64,000 bases of DNA from Suillus spraguei (Eukaryota; Basidiomycota; Agaricomycetes; Boletales; Suillaceae). Both the position numbers and the translations under genes were made by a program. Under the pieces are notes generated by a model, which did no database searches, was not told where the DNA came from, and worked only from the letters and a program-made list of their open reading frames with translations. Within the stretch, counting starts at the first letter, position 1. The number at the start of each line of letters is the position of its first letter. The stretch is from assembly GCA_016800925.1 (NCBI GenBank), contig JABCPU010000078.1:124001-188000 (forward strand), in the 5' to 3' direction. Positions 50,047 to 62,392 of the stretch are shown piece after piece.

Positions 50047-52620
50047 GATGAGCCTTTGGAAGATAGATGGAAAAGTGAATCTTGGGAACAAGACGAGTTC
50101 TGAACTCGCTTTTTAAGCCAGCGTAGCACCGCTGTCGGACATTTTGAGTCAAGGTCCACAGATCACAGTTGAACGAAGTTGATGCAGAGCCAAATTCTCG
50201 GTCAGTGTTCGGTGGCGCAGTTGACAACACATCACTCCGACTCATCAACACGACCCTACAGCATCTGATCTTCAATACTTATTCTGGCAGCATCTTCTTG
50301 GTATCACTACAACATCACCTACCTTTGGCCTATCGGGTACGATCTCTTTCTCAATGAACATTTTCCAAAGAATTTTTTGACACTCCGCCGGAGTCCACAA
50401 GAAGTCTCACAGAAAGGATTCTACTGATCGGAGTCCACAGAGAAGTGGCTTGTGGGCGTTGATGAACTTGATAGGCCGCCTACGTCGCTCAGCTGTCAGC
50501 TTCGCGACAACTTTTCGCTCCCATTTTCATTCCGAATTCTCATATCAGCAACCTTATGGACAACGAATCACTTGTAGTCATCCCCTAACCGAATAGTCAA
50601 GGAATCTGATTCTGATTCTCCTATCCGTCCCCAGACAACCGGGCTGCAATCTTTCTCGGTGGTTGAAGAGGATCAAGTAGCCTCAAAATCACTATCATGG
50701 ATCATTGCTATCGCACATATTTCCTTTGCTATAGGCCATGTTATTGATACGCCGCACGTCGCACAATGATGGACGGCAGTCGCACAGATGCGGCATATTC
50801 CATCGTTTCAAGTCCGCAAATGAGTGGCGTGTGGGTGTCGAAGACTCGAAGAATAATCGATAGATTGATAACCTAGCTGTCAACTCGCGGCGGTCCTTCA
50901 CCCCCATTTTGATTTACCAATTTCGACTTCCATATTGCCAACCTTTTGGGCGACGAGTTACTGACAACGCGGAAAATCAAAATCAAAGAATCTGATTCTG
51001 ATAATGCTCGGATGTCTCTATCTGCCTCCGAACAATCGGGTTGTACGATCTTTCTCTGGAATGGAAGTCATAGAGAAGGACCCCGGCTGCTCCCCTGGTG
51101 TCGCCAGAGGGAGTATAATAACTGATTTTACAGTTCTCAAACCTCAGTGAGTCAAGGTTACGCTCCGGAGATCAAGGGTCCAATGCACCGAGAATTCAGG
51201 TCTCGGGTGGGATGTATAGGATGACCGATATTTGTGTGGGCGAAGTGCATGGAAGTTCAAAGTGCCGTAGAATCCGTGAGTATACTACCTAATCATGCAA
51301 TACAGATGGTTGGGTACCTGAAACTACCGCAGTTCACCGTTCACAATGCATGAATTGTATTCCGCGAGGGAGTCGCCATCAATACAACTAGTAACATTGG
51401 AGGCACTCTGACTGTAAGACCAAATTATGTCATTAAGCCAATGTTCCTCTGGACTCTATCTGTGTACGGGGAGGGGGTTCAGACAACGGTGGGTGCAACT
51501 TTATTTTGACACTCCGACAGAACACTCAAAAGAACACACTCGCCGTGACCATGTGAATCAACTTTTGACTTGAACGTCGATGTTACTGCACTGTTTGACA
51601 TGTCTATGTAGGTACACTACCGGTGCCTCCATGCTCATCAATATTTGATCAATAAATTTTGTATCATTGCATGAACATTTCAAGGGCGGCCTCTTTTTGT
51701 ATTAAACAGTTGCTTCGCTTCTTCTCTGACCTCCAGTAACTTATCAAAGGTCTGACAAAGAAGCGAAGCAGTAGTGGGCCATTGTGCAGGCAGGTGACGG
51801 CCTTGGGTTGACGCTTTGCTTAGAAATTTCATCAAGGCGTCTTGACATTTCGTGCTCGGTGAGCTATGTCAGCAACTTCCTTGTTCACCAATTTAAGGGC
51901 TAGCACGGAGATATGATCTTTGGAGACAGTATGAATATTCATTAATTATTCTTGATTCGACTCTGAAATGAAGGTACAGATTCCAGCGTTAAACTAAGGT
52001 CGAATTGCATTTTCCTCTAGCCTGAACAGGATGCGTCGAACTAGATTGCACGAAGATTATAAAACTCACAAGATTTCAATAGAACGCTAATGCAGGAAAC
52101 AGTCAGTGTTTATGAACTGAAACAGAGGTGGGCGAGTGACTGCAGTTGCCAGGAAGTGCATGACTTTCGTCAAGCTATCATCAAGGTGCTTCCGCGGTGT
52201 CGACCATACATGTCTCCATTCAACAGCAGCCCTTCGACTGACCTGTTATATTTTACTCGTGTCTTGGATTACGTTGGCAGGTGAAAGTATCTATGCATGA
52301 GCGGTGAATAGATACCGCAGATATCACGGACTGGACAAGATTGACTCCTAACTTTGCATAGAATTGAATGTGACTTCTGTGCGTCCACGAAACATATGCA
52401 TTGATCAGTCGTTACAGGTACTACTATGGCATTTGATGGGAAAGCATCGCTTTACACCAACCCGTTCCACGCGTATTCCGTTGGCAGTCGGTTGTGATTG
52501 GCATCGAGGATGGAAGGTAGAAATATGTCTTCGTTTGGTGCATACAAATTCGAGGGACGAGTACCAAATTTCGACTCCACTAAAAATCATCGAGCCACAA
52601 CCCTCTCTTGCATCATAAAC
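50047..52620. other. gene-poor region with a diverged duplication and a hairpin
   Basis: 2,574 bases. A block at about 50,450-50,680 resembles 50,860-51,090: shared pieces include AATCTGATTCTGAT and CAACCTT with TGACAACG-like and GGGCGACGA text. A stem with arms TGCTTCGCTTCTT and AAGAAGCGAAGCA (51,711-51,723 and 51,758-51,770) is present. No protein gene. Confidence 0.4.
51711..51770. repeat. 13-bp hairpin arms
   Basis: Arms TGCTTCGCTTCTT and AAGAAGCGAAGCA separated by 34 bases form a perfect stem. Function unknown; could be an end of an old transposon. Confidence 0.5.
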
Positions 52621-53340
52621 ATGAATTATCGCTCACCACTATGATTGTGTCTGCCGCAGCGATGGTTGGCGTGGTTACTGCATCAGGAAATCATGAGTTT
52701 ACCTATTCCTTACTTATTTCAAACTTTTCCCACTTATTCCAAATGGATCTACTTATTTCTCTTAAATTACCACCTGGTCCCAACTGAACTATCAGGATCT
52801 GTTAGCCATCATTATAAATGTGTGCTATAAAATTATTGGACTCTTAATTTGCAAAATAGTACCTCAAGAGAATATTTGAGAAATAAAATCATCAGCATTA
52901 ATGTGTCACTCAAGCTTCATACTAGTCACTAATTGTTGGTCTTATGCAATGAAACTTGTCTCTCAGGCCCAACAAACATATTGGAATACTCAATTTTGAA
53001 GCAGTTGTCAAATTTCAGAAAAAAAGTAGGTCCATTTGAAATAAGTGGGAAAAGTTTGAAATAAGTAAGGAATAAGTAAACTCATGATTTCCTGATGTGT
53101 GTAAGACCCTATTGACCAGCACTGCGATGCCCGGTGAGTGCTCTTTACACAAATCATGTGTTCCGGAATATCTGAATGTACTTACGGTTGTTTGCAGGTG
53201 GCCATGGGTGTTCACAGGACGTGAATTCTAACGGCGGGAACTTGTTCATCCATGAATGTGCATTGACAGACGAGTTCATAGGAGTTGCAGACCGCCCCAA
53301 TTGCTGTGAGGTGACGACCAGCGGTGCATGCTGCACATGA
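52621..53340 (+). pseudogene. decayed paralogue of the small secreted cysteine-rich gene, split by a MITE
   Basis: The signal-peptide part is on the left: ATG at 52,641 reads MIVSAAAMVGVVTA, close to MIVAVAVMAGVATA of the intact gene. It is cut at 52,680 by the MITE (52,681-53,097). The exon resumes at 53,098 and reads PIDQHCDAP (intact: PIGQSCDTP) before the intron. The second exon starts at 53,198: GHGCSQD, then HECALTDEF, CCEVTTSGACCT and a stop at 53,338-53,340. Two of the eight cysteines are changed (the GCSCPT segment is lost) and one is added. The frame at the first exon boundary is not clean. Orientation is opposite to the intact gene. Confidence 0.75.
52681..53097. mobile_element. 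MITE with about 79-bp inverted ends
   Basis: Left end CATCAGGAAATCATGAGTTT; the right end reads as its reverse complement (CATGATTTCCTGATG at the close). The arms, about 79 bases, differ at a few positions. No coding frame inside. A clear target-site duplication could not be fixed; only TG flanks both sides. Confidence 0.8.
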
Positions 53341-54970
53341 GAACATGCGGTCACTGAGTGAGCATTGTTATTCCTCGATGTTTCCCGAAGAGTCTGAGTG
53401 CTGATGTATCTGTTTTCACCAGAAAAGTTTCTCATGTAACATGGTATGAGTAGTAAGAATCTGAAGGGTTGCTGTAGCACAGCGTCAGAAATAAGACATG
53501 AATTTCTAGACAATCACACCTAGTGATGCCTTGCGATTTGGTGCTGTGAAAGTGTAAGCTCTGCCACTATTGTCCCAGCATCACGAAATCCTGAATTTGT
53601 TGAGTTGCACGCAAGTCTCGGACACGTTCTGCGAAGTAATACCAACTCAGGTTTTACAGTGAACCCGCTGACAAACGCATAGTGAACTCCTACAGAAAGA
53701 TACCTCCTTATATATGCCAGTCAACGCTAAAACCATGCTGCTGACGCCCGGTAATATTGCGCCATTGATGCGCCATTGATCCCGAAGATTCCCGATAAGT
53801 GTCGAGCTCGTACCTCGACCCCTGATAATCCAACAGAATTAACAAGCAATCAAGTTGTACTCGACAAGTGATATCGCTATCTGTGTACAAATATATATAT
53901 CAATGAGAAAGGAATGAATGGAAGAATATATATGACAGTATATAGTATAGAATCAGAAGCAGCGGTATAATTCTGCCATCGATCGAGACAATGTACATAG
54001 TGCTGAGGAATGAGAGGTGGCTGGAGAGGGAGGTGAATTCTAGAGTTGTGTTTGGAGCCTTAGGAAGGCTGAATAGTAGCCGGGCTGTTGAGGTTAGTGG
54101 TTGACCGATGGTCCATGGAAGAAGAAGGCTTTCGGAAAGATGGTTGGAGGTATGTTTGACGAGCTAGATGTACTGCGCAGTAGAGATCTAGAGAACAACT
54201 TGGGACAAGCATGGTTTGAAACGCTCGGAGGGCCATGTGGACGCATTTAGAGTCTTTCGTGGAAGTGCATCATCTTTTTCTGGCCCAGAACCTTGAAGGC
54301 TTCAAAGTTTTGGGCTGGAAAAAGATGGCACAAAGTAGCACTGCGGTATCTACAAGAGTCCCATAGCTCCAAGATTGGGGGCTTGATCATCATCAGATGA
54401 TATATATGCCCCGGTATTTAATAAATGACAATGTAGAGAACTGATTTTACAAAAACTGTTGAGAGGCAGTACGGATTCGGATACGTGTAATTGTAGAACT
54501 TGTTGAACTGTGTGCTTGGAGGAAAAGAATTCAAACGTAGCGTCCGTGCACGCCTCGAAACTATCCGAAATCCTAATCCCAGCGTCAGTAAACTGTGGGA
54601 AAAGTTGTAGGCAGCACAGAATTTCCGTTCTTGTGCAGCGACAGACTCCACAGTTCCGAGTGCACTTGGACCACAAGGTATTTGCTCACAGTTCTACATG
54701 GCCTGCGGGACTTCGCAGCACATTTCGATATTTGTATATTTATGTGGATATCCTATCCAAGTCAGCAGTATGAGACTTATGATGTGCTTCAAGCTTCGAA
54801 ATTTTTTCTCAAGTCCAAAGAAACCTCATAGTGGATAACTTTCCGTAGGCAAAATAATCCAGAATATATTATTTCGGAGCTTGAAATACATTTGCAATAA
54901 CGTCAATAATTTAATCTATGCAACAATAATCCCTGTACACCACTTAGCTCTAGATTTAGTCCAGTCCTCA
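53341..54970. other. gene-poor region with a long hairpin
   Basis: 1,630 bases. A stem with arms at about 54,271-54,297 and 54,301-54,327 has 23 of 27 bases paired (CATCTTTTTC against GAAAAAGATG at its ends). No protein gene. Confidence 0.4.
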
Positions 54971-55299
54971 ATGGACGATCTTGCAATCCAGTACCTGCTT
55001 CTCAACGATGATGAGGCAGAAGCTTTTGATGATGACAAAGGAGTTCGGGTCTTAGCTGAGCCCTCATTGGTGGGATCGAGGCATCACAACAAGAGTGTAT
55101 CGACAACCGGAACCCCCATCGCTTATACCTTTGCCAACCCCAGCTTCTCCTCAATCCTCGCATCAACACCCCTTGGCAGGTGTTATACAATAGCCAGAAT
55201 GATTGAGCCTTTATCACCACCATGGGTATTGATGTAACTACCTTTGCCTCGCTCCTTAATTCAGGTTTTGCCCAATGCTGGTATGTGTCACGAATTCCA

Positions 55300-55775
55300 A
55301 ATACAAATCATTACTCTTTTCTCAATTTCCCTAAAGCATCTAAACCCAGCGCTAAGACAAACCCAAATCCTATCGAAATTCCCATATCCACTTCTATAAC
55401 TGAACTTCCTGATGAAGAAGAAGAGATCTTTTATGATGCTATCGGATAAGATAAGATAAGATAGTATCACGTGATCTTAGAACCTTCTAGAATATGATGT
55501 CATAACAATGTCACAACTATCACATCGTACGATTCTCGTTTCTATTTTATGATTGGCTAGTAGTTTCAAACTCAGTTTATATCTCAGTTTCAATATGTGT
55601 ATATAGTTAGCTAGTTTCGCTGTAGTAGTTCTTTACTTCAAACCTCTTGTATCTACAACTGTAGCAATCCAAGATGTCCTTGCTCCTCTCTTTTCTTGTG
55701 ATAACCTTAGTTTGAGTCCTAGTCTCTGCCCTTGCGTTAATTTGTTTGTGGGTTGTGACAGTATGAGACACCAAT
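55300..55775. mobile_element. inserted LTR-retrotransposon-like fragment
   Basis: Interrupts the Harbinger relic between the IPNTN region and the IPCDDVNVHG region. It opens with a short frame ending in a Glu-rich tail (DEEEEIFYDAIG then a stop at 55,447-55,449) and continues with AT-rich noncoding DNA holding TATATAG near 55,600, as in a 3' LTR. The ends are not resolved and no target duplication could be fixed. Confidence 0.35.
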
Positions 55776-57877
55776 CCCTTGTGATGACGTGAATGTGCAT
55801 GGAAATGCACGCATCGAGCGGCACTTGCTTGATGCCACAGAGGCACTTGGCCTTGTGTTGCATTATCTCAGCTCCACCATGCACACTATCAGCCTACAGC
55901 AGATTTTTGCTATTATCCCAGTACTGTCACCTGCTACCTTAAATTCAGTCTTCGGCTTCTCCTGCTCTCCCTCTGCACCATATGAGATGCCAAAATTCAA
56001 TGGCTCAAAAGTCTAGAATTTGAATGCTGTTGTGCGCTTGTCGTTGCATGTCATGGGAGACTTAGAGGGGTGTTTGGTAGCATTGATGGTCTTAAATTAC
56101 CTGTACAAACATCTGATGATGTCGACATTGAGAATGCAACATACAATGGTTGGCTCTCTGAGCACTTTATCAGCTTGGTGTTGGTATTCTCAGCTGAAGG
56201 TGAGTTTGATGCAGAATTCACACTTCACTCATTAGATATATGTTGCAGGGGTGATTATTGCTGCAAGGATGAATGCCCCTGGCAGCTGGCATGATGCACG
56301 TCTCGCTCATCAAATATGCCTCCCTTCGAGACCATACTCCCTCAGGTTACTTCATCATGGCTGATACAGCCTTCCCACGTGGAACCAATGACATCTAAGG
56401 CCAGATCTGTGCGCCCCTCAAACAAGGCCAACATGTTCAAGGATCAGTTGCTGAAATTGATGAACTCATGGCATTCAATTGTGAACTTCTCTCCTACCGG
56501 CAGACTGCTGAATGGGGGATGCATGGTCTTCAAGGTGCTTTTGGGAGTGTTAAGACCTGTTAAGACTGTACTCAAAGGGCAAGAGATCTGAAGGGCTTTG
56601 GCCTCAGTTCGTGCACTGTGCCCCTTTCCTGAGTAATGCCCCTTATGTCAGAGGGAGGATATACGTCTGAAGATCTGGAAGTGATAGCATAGCGGATCTG
56701 GACATCTGAAGGTTATCCAGAACGTGGAGATGGAATGAGGATTAAGACTAGTCTCGGAATGAGTTCCTTAACTAGAAACTAACAGAGGTAGACTACCCGA
56801 AGGTAGAGTTGGAGATGTAGACTGTAGGAATCAATCCTAAGTCTCGGAAGATTACTAGAGTTGGAAGTAACTCAAGTCCGGAGGAACAGAATGAGCAGAA
56901 TCTAAGATGATATTTGAACTAAGGTTCCACAGAGATTTACAAGTGATTTATATACTGGAAGTAACTAGCACGGATAATCAGCGAGTCTGGGACTGAGGGC
57001 TATGTACAATGTATAATGGAAGTCTATTAGTTAATGCACAGCGGATCAGTAAGTGTGAGTCAGAAATGAGACACAGGTAACAGATCAATAAGTGGAAGGA
57101 AATATACACAGCCGAAATACTGGAGACAGGAGGATTGCCAAAAGGAGGTAGATGCAGATGTCCACAAGGGAGTTAGAGTGTGAGAGGTAGGAACATTCGG
57201 ATGAGTGATCCAGACAGGATCTGTGGACTGGATGGAAGTAGGATTGATCAGATCAGATCTGAGATCAGATGTATGGAATATGACAAGACCATACTCAAAG
57301 GGTAAAAGATCCAAGGGGCTTTGGCCTCAGTTCCTGCACTGTGCCCCTTTCCTGAGTAATGCCCCTTATTTCAGAGGATAGGTATACGTCTGAAGGTCCA
57401 GAAGTGGTCGCATGACGGATCCGGACGTCCGAATGTATCGGTGTAAAGATACAACCTAGCCTGGGCTGTAGATAAACCACTGCCTAAACTAGTATGTGAG
57501 TCTTGCGCTCCATCTAGTCTGCTTCACTTGTAAGAACAAGAGCATTCGACCCTAAAGGGGGATGCCTATTAGTATGGTCAAGTTCGAGTCTAACTTATGT
57601 GCGAAACAAGCGTCATGGTCAGTGGTAAGTTGCCGCGGTCAGCGATGATACCGCCAGAACTAGTGTCATGTGTAGTGGTGCTACCATGGTTGAGATAAGG
57701 TCAGTAACAGTTGCGTCAAGCGAGTGATGTCAAGTGGTGATCTCAGCAGTAGCGGTAAGGTTGCGAGCGGTGCAAAGAAACAGTAAAGAAGTCTGCGGTA
57801 CTTTCAGCGGTAAAGTAGCGGTGCATGAGAAGTTCAGTCAAAGTAACAGTCAAAAGTCCAGCGGTATGCCAGCGGTA

Positions 57878-58682
57878 TGTCATATACCGTACATTCAGGT
57901 CTAGATCAAATCCAATCCATGGACATCCAGACACCCAACCTACACATATCTGATCCACCCATCCACTCCAGTTCACATATCCGATCCACCCATCCACTCC
58001 AATCCATATCCATCCGTGTCCATATCCGATCCGTGTCCATATCCGATCCGTGTCCATATCCGATCCGAGTTCATATCCGAACTATTCCCGCGCACCTGCG
58101 CATTACCCCTTTTAGAATATACCTGTGTCTCCGGCTTCTGGGTATCTCTGTGCTTCCGGTTCTCAGTGATCTCTGCCTCCGTCTTGATAAGTATTTCGTA
58201 CAAGCTTCATCTCCGAGTTCATAGCCTTATGTCCCGCTGTACTTACTAATGTGTTTCCGACATAGCCTCGGACTATCCGTACTTACCCTCCAGCATGCTC
58301 CTACAGTATATAAACTTGTAGTACAACTCCTGCAGACCTTAGTCTGATTCTTTGTTCCTACTTCTGTATATTCCTTTGATTACTCTGTATCCTGTTATCA
58401 TGTCTATATAACTCCGTCTCCGTTCTTGCACTTGGGCTCCGGCCCTTGTAAGCTTCCAACTCAGGCCTATGGGATTACTCCCTAGACCGGAGCTTTGATC
58501 CTATGTCCTATAATCTGTTCGGACTTCGTCCATCTCTGTCTATCATCTGTTTCACCTCCGACTCTACCTTTGGTAGTCTTATACTGTCTGTTTCTATTCT
58601 GGACCTTGTCCGGAGTAGTCTATACTATCTCTACACCATATCCGGACCTACTCCTCTCTAGTAGCCAACACTTCCTCTAAGA
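57878..58682. repeat. first copy of a dispersed 0.8-kb repeat
   Basis: Begins near TCATATACCGTACATTCAGG and runs through CAGTATATAA and CTCCGGCCC-like text to about 58,682. Its partner is at 60,882-61,691. Its start resembles the reverse complement of the end of the 738-base unit (TGTCATAT), which suggests related LTR families in opposite orientation. Confidence 0.65.
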
Positions 58683-58760
58683 TCCACAGAGCTACGCTCA
58701 TCCAATCATCCAATCATCTGCTCCTCTGCTCCTCCGCTCCTCCGCTCCTCTGCTCCCTCC

Positions 58761-59080
58761 GCTCCTCCGCTCCTCCGCTCCTCCGCTCCTCCGCTCCTCC
58801 GCTCCTCCGCTCCTCCGCTCCTCCGCTCCTCCGCTCCTCCGCTCCTCCGCTCCTCCGCTCCTCCGCTCCTCCGCTCCTCCGCTCCTCCGCTCCTCCGCTC
58901 CTCCGCTCCTCCGCTCCTCCGCTCCTCCGCTCCTCCGCTCCTCCGCTCCTCCGCTCCTCCGCTCCTCCGCTCCTCCGCTCCTCCGCTCCTCCGCTCCTCC
59001 GCTCCTCCGCTCCTCCGCTCCTCCGCTCCTCCGCTCCTCCGCTCCTCCGCTCCTCCGCTCCTCCGCTCCTCCGCTCCTCC
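58761..59080. repeat. perfect 8-bp tandem repeat, 40 copies
   Basis: GCTCCTCC is repeated without a single change for 320 bases, with imperfect flanks on the left (58,713-58,760). On the minus strand it yields an artificial Ser-Gly-Gly-Ala-Glu-Glu-Arg-Arg polypeptide in all three frames. A microsatellite/minisatellite that has expanded recently or is collapsed or inflated by assembly. Confidence 0.9.
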
Positions 59081-60881
59081 GAGCTCCGGACCTTCGGACC
59101 CCTAGTCCTTCGGATCCATCCTATCCTATCCTCTGACATCTATGGATCATCTTTCCCTCCGGAGCTCTGCTCCTATCCTGCCCTGGACTTTGTCCAGCGG
59201 TCCATCCTTCATCCGTTCTACTTGGAACTTGTTCCAGTAGTGTTACCATTACTCCCTACCTTCCTCAAATAGTTCCGGCGCATTCCCACGCTCATCCGGA
59301 AGTCCATCAGAGCTCTGTCGAGCTATCCTGCCTTAGAGTTCGTCTGGACCCTCCATCCGGACTCCACCAGAACTCTCCCTTGGACTTCATCTGAAATTAA
59401 GGGCACATACTCGGGTAAGGGGCACAGCGTACAAGCTGAGGCCAAGCCCCTTTGACTTACAACCCTCCGGTACAACCCCATGTAAGACCAGGACTTCTTG
59501 CTAATCTCCGGTTTTGCATGGTCATAACACGGTAACAGAGAACGAGCGTGATAGATTAATGAGCGATAAGGGAACTTTAAAGACTATGTCCACTACTGGG
59601 TAGATCCAGAGCTAGACAATAATCCTGACCTATAGTACGTGCAATGGTGTAAAATCAGGTGTCTCTATCATGCGGGGTATGCGGTGCTTATATCCTAAAT
59701 CGTATGTACTCAGAATACTCTAGGCGAGATCAGTAGTGCTGGAGTGTAGTAACTGCCATAAGTAAACATAGCGCAAGGTGCTGCGGCACGAGGCAACATG
59801 TAATAAGGCTTGCCATGGAATCAGTGATAACGAACAGAAAACAAATGATGCACCAAATGGAGCTATGTGGATGCTGCAAGGACATGGAAGGACATCGGTA
59901 CATGGAACGTGGTGCGGCAGTCGGTATGGTGTGTGGTAAGTGTGGGATGCCACTGGTACTGCTAAAGGGGTAAGACAGCCATGGACAAGTGGTAACTCCT
60001 GTAGATGTGAGACGAGTGTCAAAATATGGGGTTTTAAGCCCAGCGCCAATATGTTTGTTACATCAGATACGACACGTCCAAAGGTTATCTGGAATGTGGA
60101 GATGGAACAAGGAATAAGGCTAGTCTCGGAAGGAGTTTCTAACTAGAAACTAACAGAGGTAGACTACCCAAAGGTAGAGTCAGAGATATAGACTATCGGA
60201 ATCAATCCTAAGTCTCAGAAGATGACTAGAGCTAGAAGTAACTCAAGTCCAGAGGAACAGAATGAGCAGAATCTAAGATGATATTTGAACTAAGGTTCTA
60301 CAGAGATTTACAAATGGTTTATATACTGTAAGTAACTAGCACAGATAATCAATGAGTCCGGGACCGAGGGCTATGTACAATGTATAATGGAAGTCTATTA
60401 GTTAATGCACAGTGGATCAGTAAGCACGAGTCAGAAATGAGACACAGGTAATGGATCAATAAGCAGGAAGGAAATATACACAACCGGAATACTGGAGACA
60501 GGAGGATTGCCGAAAGGAGGTAGACACAGATGTCCACAAGGGAGTTAGAGTGTGAGAAGTAGGGACTTTTAGATGGGTGATCCAGATAGGATCTGTGGAC
60601 CAGATGGAAGTAGGATCAATTGGATCTGATTGGATCTGATCAGATCAGAGATCAGAAGTATGGTATATGACAGGTAGATTGCATGTACCACTTGAAATCA
60701 CTAACAAGGATTCGCAGGCTGATCTCATTGAGACCTGCATTCAATTGCACAATCTGCGCGCAATTTGAGTTGGCATCAACCAAATCTGCACAGTGTACCT
60801 TAAGTATTGGCAGGAGACAGTTGATAATGCTGCCATCTGGCAAGACTTCGAGAACATGTTATGTTCCACACAAAGTGTCAT

Positions 60882-61691
60882 ATACCATACATTCAGGTCC
60901 AGATCAGATCAGATCCATGGACATCCGGACACCCAATCCATACATCCTAGTCTGCCCATCCAATCCAGCTCACATATCTGATTCACCCATCCACTCCAAT
61001 CCATATCTGACCCAGTCCATCCGTCCGATCCATGTCCATATCCAATACGTGTCCATATCCAATCCAAGTTCATATCCGAACTATTCCTGCGCACCTGTGC
61101 ATTACCCCTTTTAGACTATACCTGTGTTTCCGGCTTTTGGGTATCTCTGTGCTTCTGGCTCTTGGTGATCTCTGCCTCTGTCTTGATAAGTATTTTGTAC
61201 AAGTTTCATCTCTGGGCTCATAGCCTTATGTTCTGCTGTACTTACTAATGTGTTTCTGTATACTTCAGACATAGCCTCGGACTATCTGTACTTACCTTCC
61301 AGCATGCTCTTTACAGTATATGCACTTGTAGTACAACTCCAGCAGACCTCAGTCTGATCATTGCTTTACTACTTCTGTATATTCCTTTGACTTCTGTATC
61401 TTGTTACCATGTCTATATAAATCCGTTTCTGTTCTTGCACTTGGGCTCCGGCCCATGTAAAGCTTCCAACTCAGACCTATGGGATCATTCCCTAGGCTGG
61501 GGCTTTGATCCTATGTCCTATATCCTTTTCGGACTTTGTCTGTTTCCTGTCTCTCATCCATTTCACCTCCGACTCTACCTTTGGTAGTCTTATCCTGTCT
61601 GTTTCTATTCCGGACCTTGTCTGGAGTAGTCTATACTATCTCTACACCATATCTGGACATACTCCTTCCTAGCAGTCAACACCTCCCCTAA
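60882..61691. repeat. second copy of the dispersed 0.8-kb repeat
   Basis: Starts TCATATACCATACATTCAGG directly after the C-terminal end of the Harbinger relic and follows the copy at 57,878-58,682 almost throughout, with small insertions such as TATACTTCAG near 61,260. It ends at AAATCC near 61,691, just before the left inverted arm. Also LTR-like. Confidence 0.65.
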
Positions 61692-61719
61692 AATCCAGAT
61701 AAAGCATAACATGATACCA

Positions 61720-62047
61720 AGATGTCCTTGAAGGTAGACAGGGGTTTCCCATGAACCGAGCGAGTGTGCATGTTGAAGCGCAAGGTAATGTGATGAGTGC
61801 AGAGGAGGTGCTTGAAGTGTGCGAAGTGAGAGAGGCATGTATAGGGTGAAGGAGATAGAAGGCATGTGAAGAGGGCGTGTTCAGCGACAATGGAGGAGAC
61901 AAGCGTAGGCGAGGTAAGGAGTGATGACAGCAAGCCAGATGAGGTAGCGAAGGATGAGGACGGAGGCCTCATCGGGACGAGAGTAGACGGCACGCATAGG
62001 AGGAAAAATGATAGTAGGGGCGCAAGAAGGTGTTCTTGTAACAGAAA
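61720..62047. repeat. inverted repeat, left arm
   Basis: Reads GATGTCCTTGAAGGTAGACA at its outer end; the right arm (62,393-62,705) carries the reverse complement, TGTCTACCTTCAAGGATGTC. The inner ends also pair (CAAGAAGGTGTTCTTGTAAC against GTTACAAGAACACCTTCTTG). The copies differ at several places and by short gaps. Confidence 0.8.
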
Positions 62048-62392
62048 GAGGCATCAATGAGCTTGGCAAAATGTTGACAACGCACCTTTGTATGACTGTG
62101 AAAGGCCATGCACATTGAGCAAGGCTCATTACATCAGCGAATATTGCTGGCATTAGTGGCCTAAAACAGGCGATAATCAGATATTCAATTCTGTAGGGGG
62201 GGGGGGCCAATAGATCAAAATAGATTAAGGTTTGAAAGAGGGGGGCAAAGAAAAATGTTTGCAAATTCAGCTCAAATGAACAGTGGCATCCGGCACACCT
62301 TCCTAACGTAGTCAAATTTATGATATGATATTCTAATCAACATATTTCGAGCCTGCGGAAAGTCATCCACTATGGGATGTGACATCAATGTC

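Larger units (their letters stand above)
56548..60672. mobile_element. LTR-like nested element within the Harbinger relic
   Basis: The block starts TGTTAAG and ends TGACA, flanked by GGGAG (56,543-56,547) and GGTAG (60,673-60,677), a near-perfect five-base duplication. A 738-base unit at 56,548-57,285 is followed directly by the start of a second copy (57,286-57,434) that resumes only at 60,061-60,672. The 2.6 kb between (57,435-60,060) is a further insertion. No gag or pol frame was found, so this is a non-autonomous, possibly tandem-LTR or LARD-type block. Boundaries inside are approximate. Confidence 0.55.
54971..60870 (+). pseudogene. PIF/Harbinger-like transposase relic, split by later insertions
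   Basis: Segments in order: an N-terminal helix-rich part from MDDLAIQYLLLNDDEAEAF (54,971); GIDVTTFASLLNSGFAQCW (55,222); then, after an inserted piece, EALGLVLHYLSSTMHTISLQ (55,840); FGSIDGLKLPVQTS (first catalytic Asp); ATYNGWLSEHFIS; spliced AEGVIIAARMNAPGSWHD; YFIMADTAFPRGT (second Asp); ELLSYRQTAEWGMHGLQGAFG (catalytic Glu). The final part, HVPLEITNKDSQADLIETCI with LHNLR and GINQICTVYL, lies at 60,680-60,870, about 4.1 kb away. The DDE order matches Harbinger/PIF transposases. Stops and frame changes occur, so it is a dead copy. Confidence 0.7.

Noticed and set aside
55447..55470. GATAAGATAAGATAAGATA tract in the inserted LTR-like fragment
   Set aside because: A short simple repeat near a stop codon; too short to call a regulatory site.
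58714..59139. Open frame of 141 residues with a Ser-Gly-Gly-Ala-Glu-Glu-Arg-Arg repeat on the minus strand
   Set aside because: It is a read-through of the 8-bp tandem repeat; every frame is open for the same reason.
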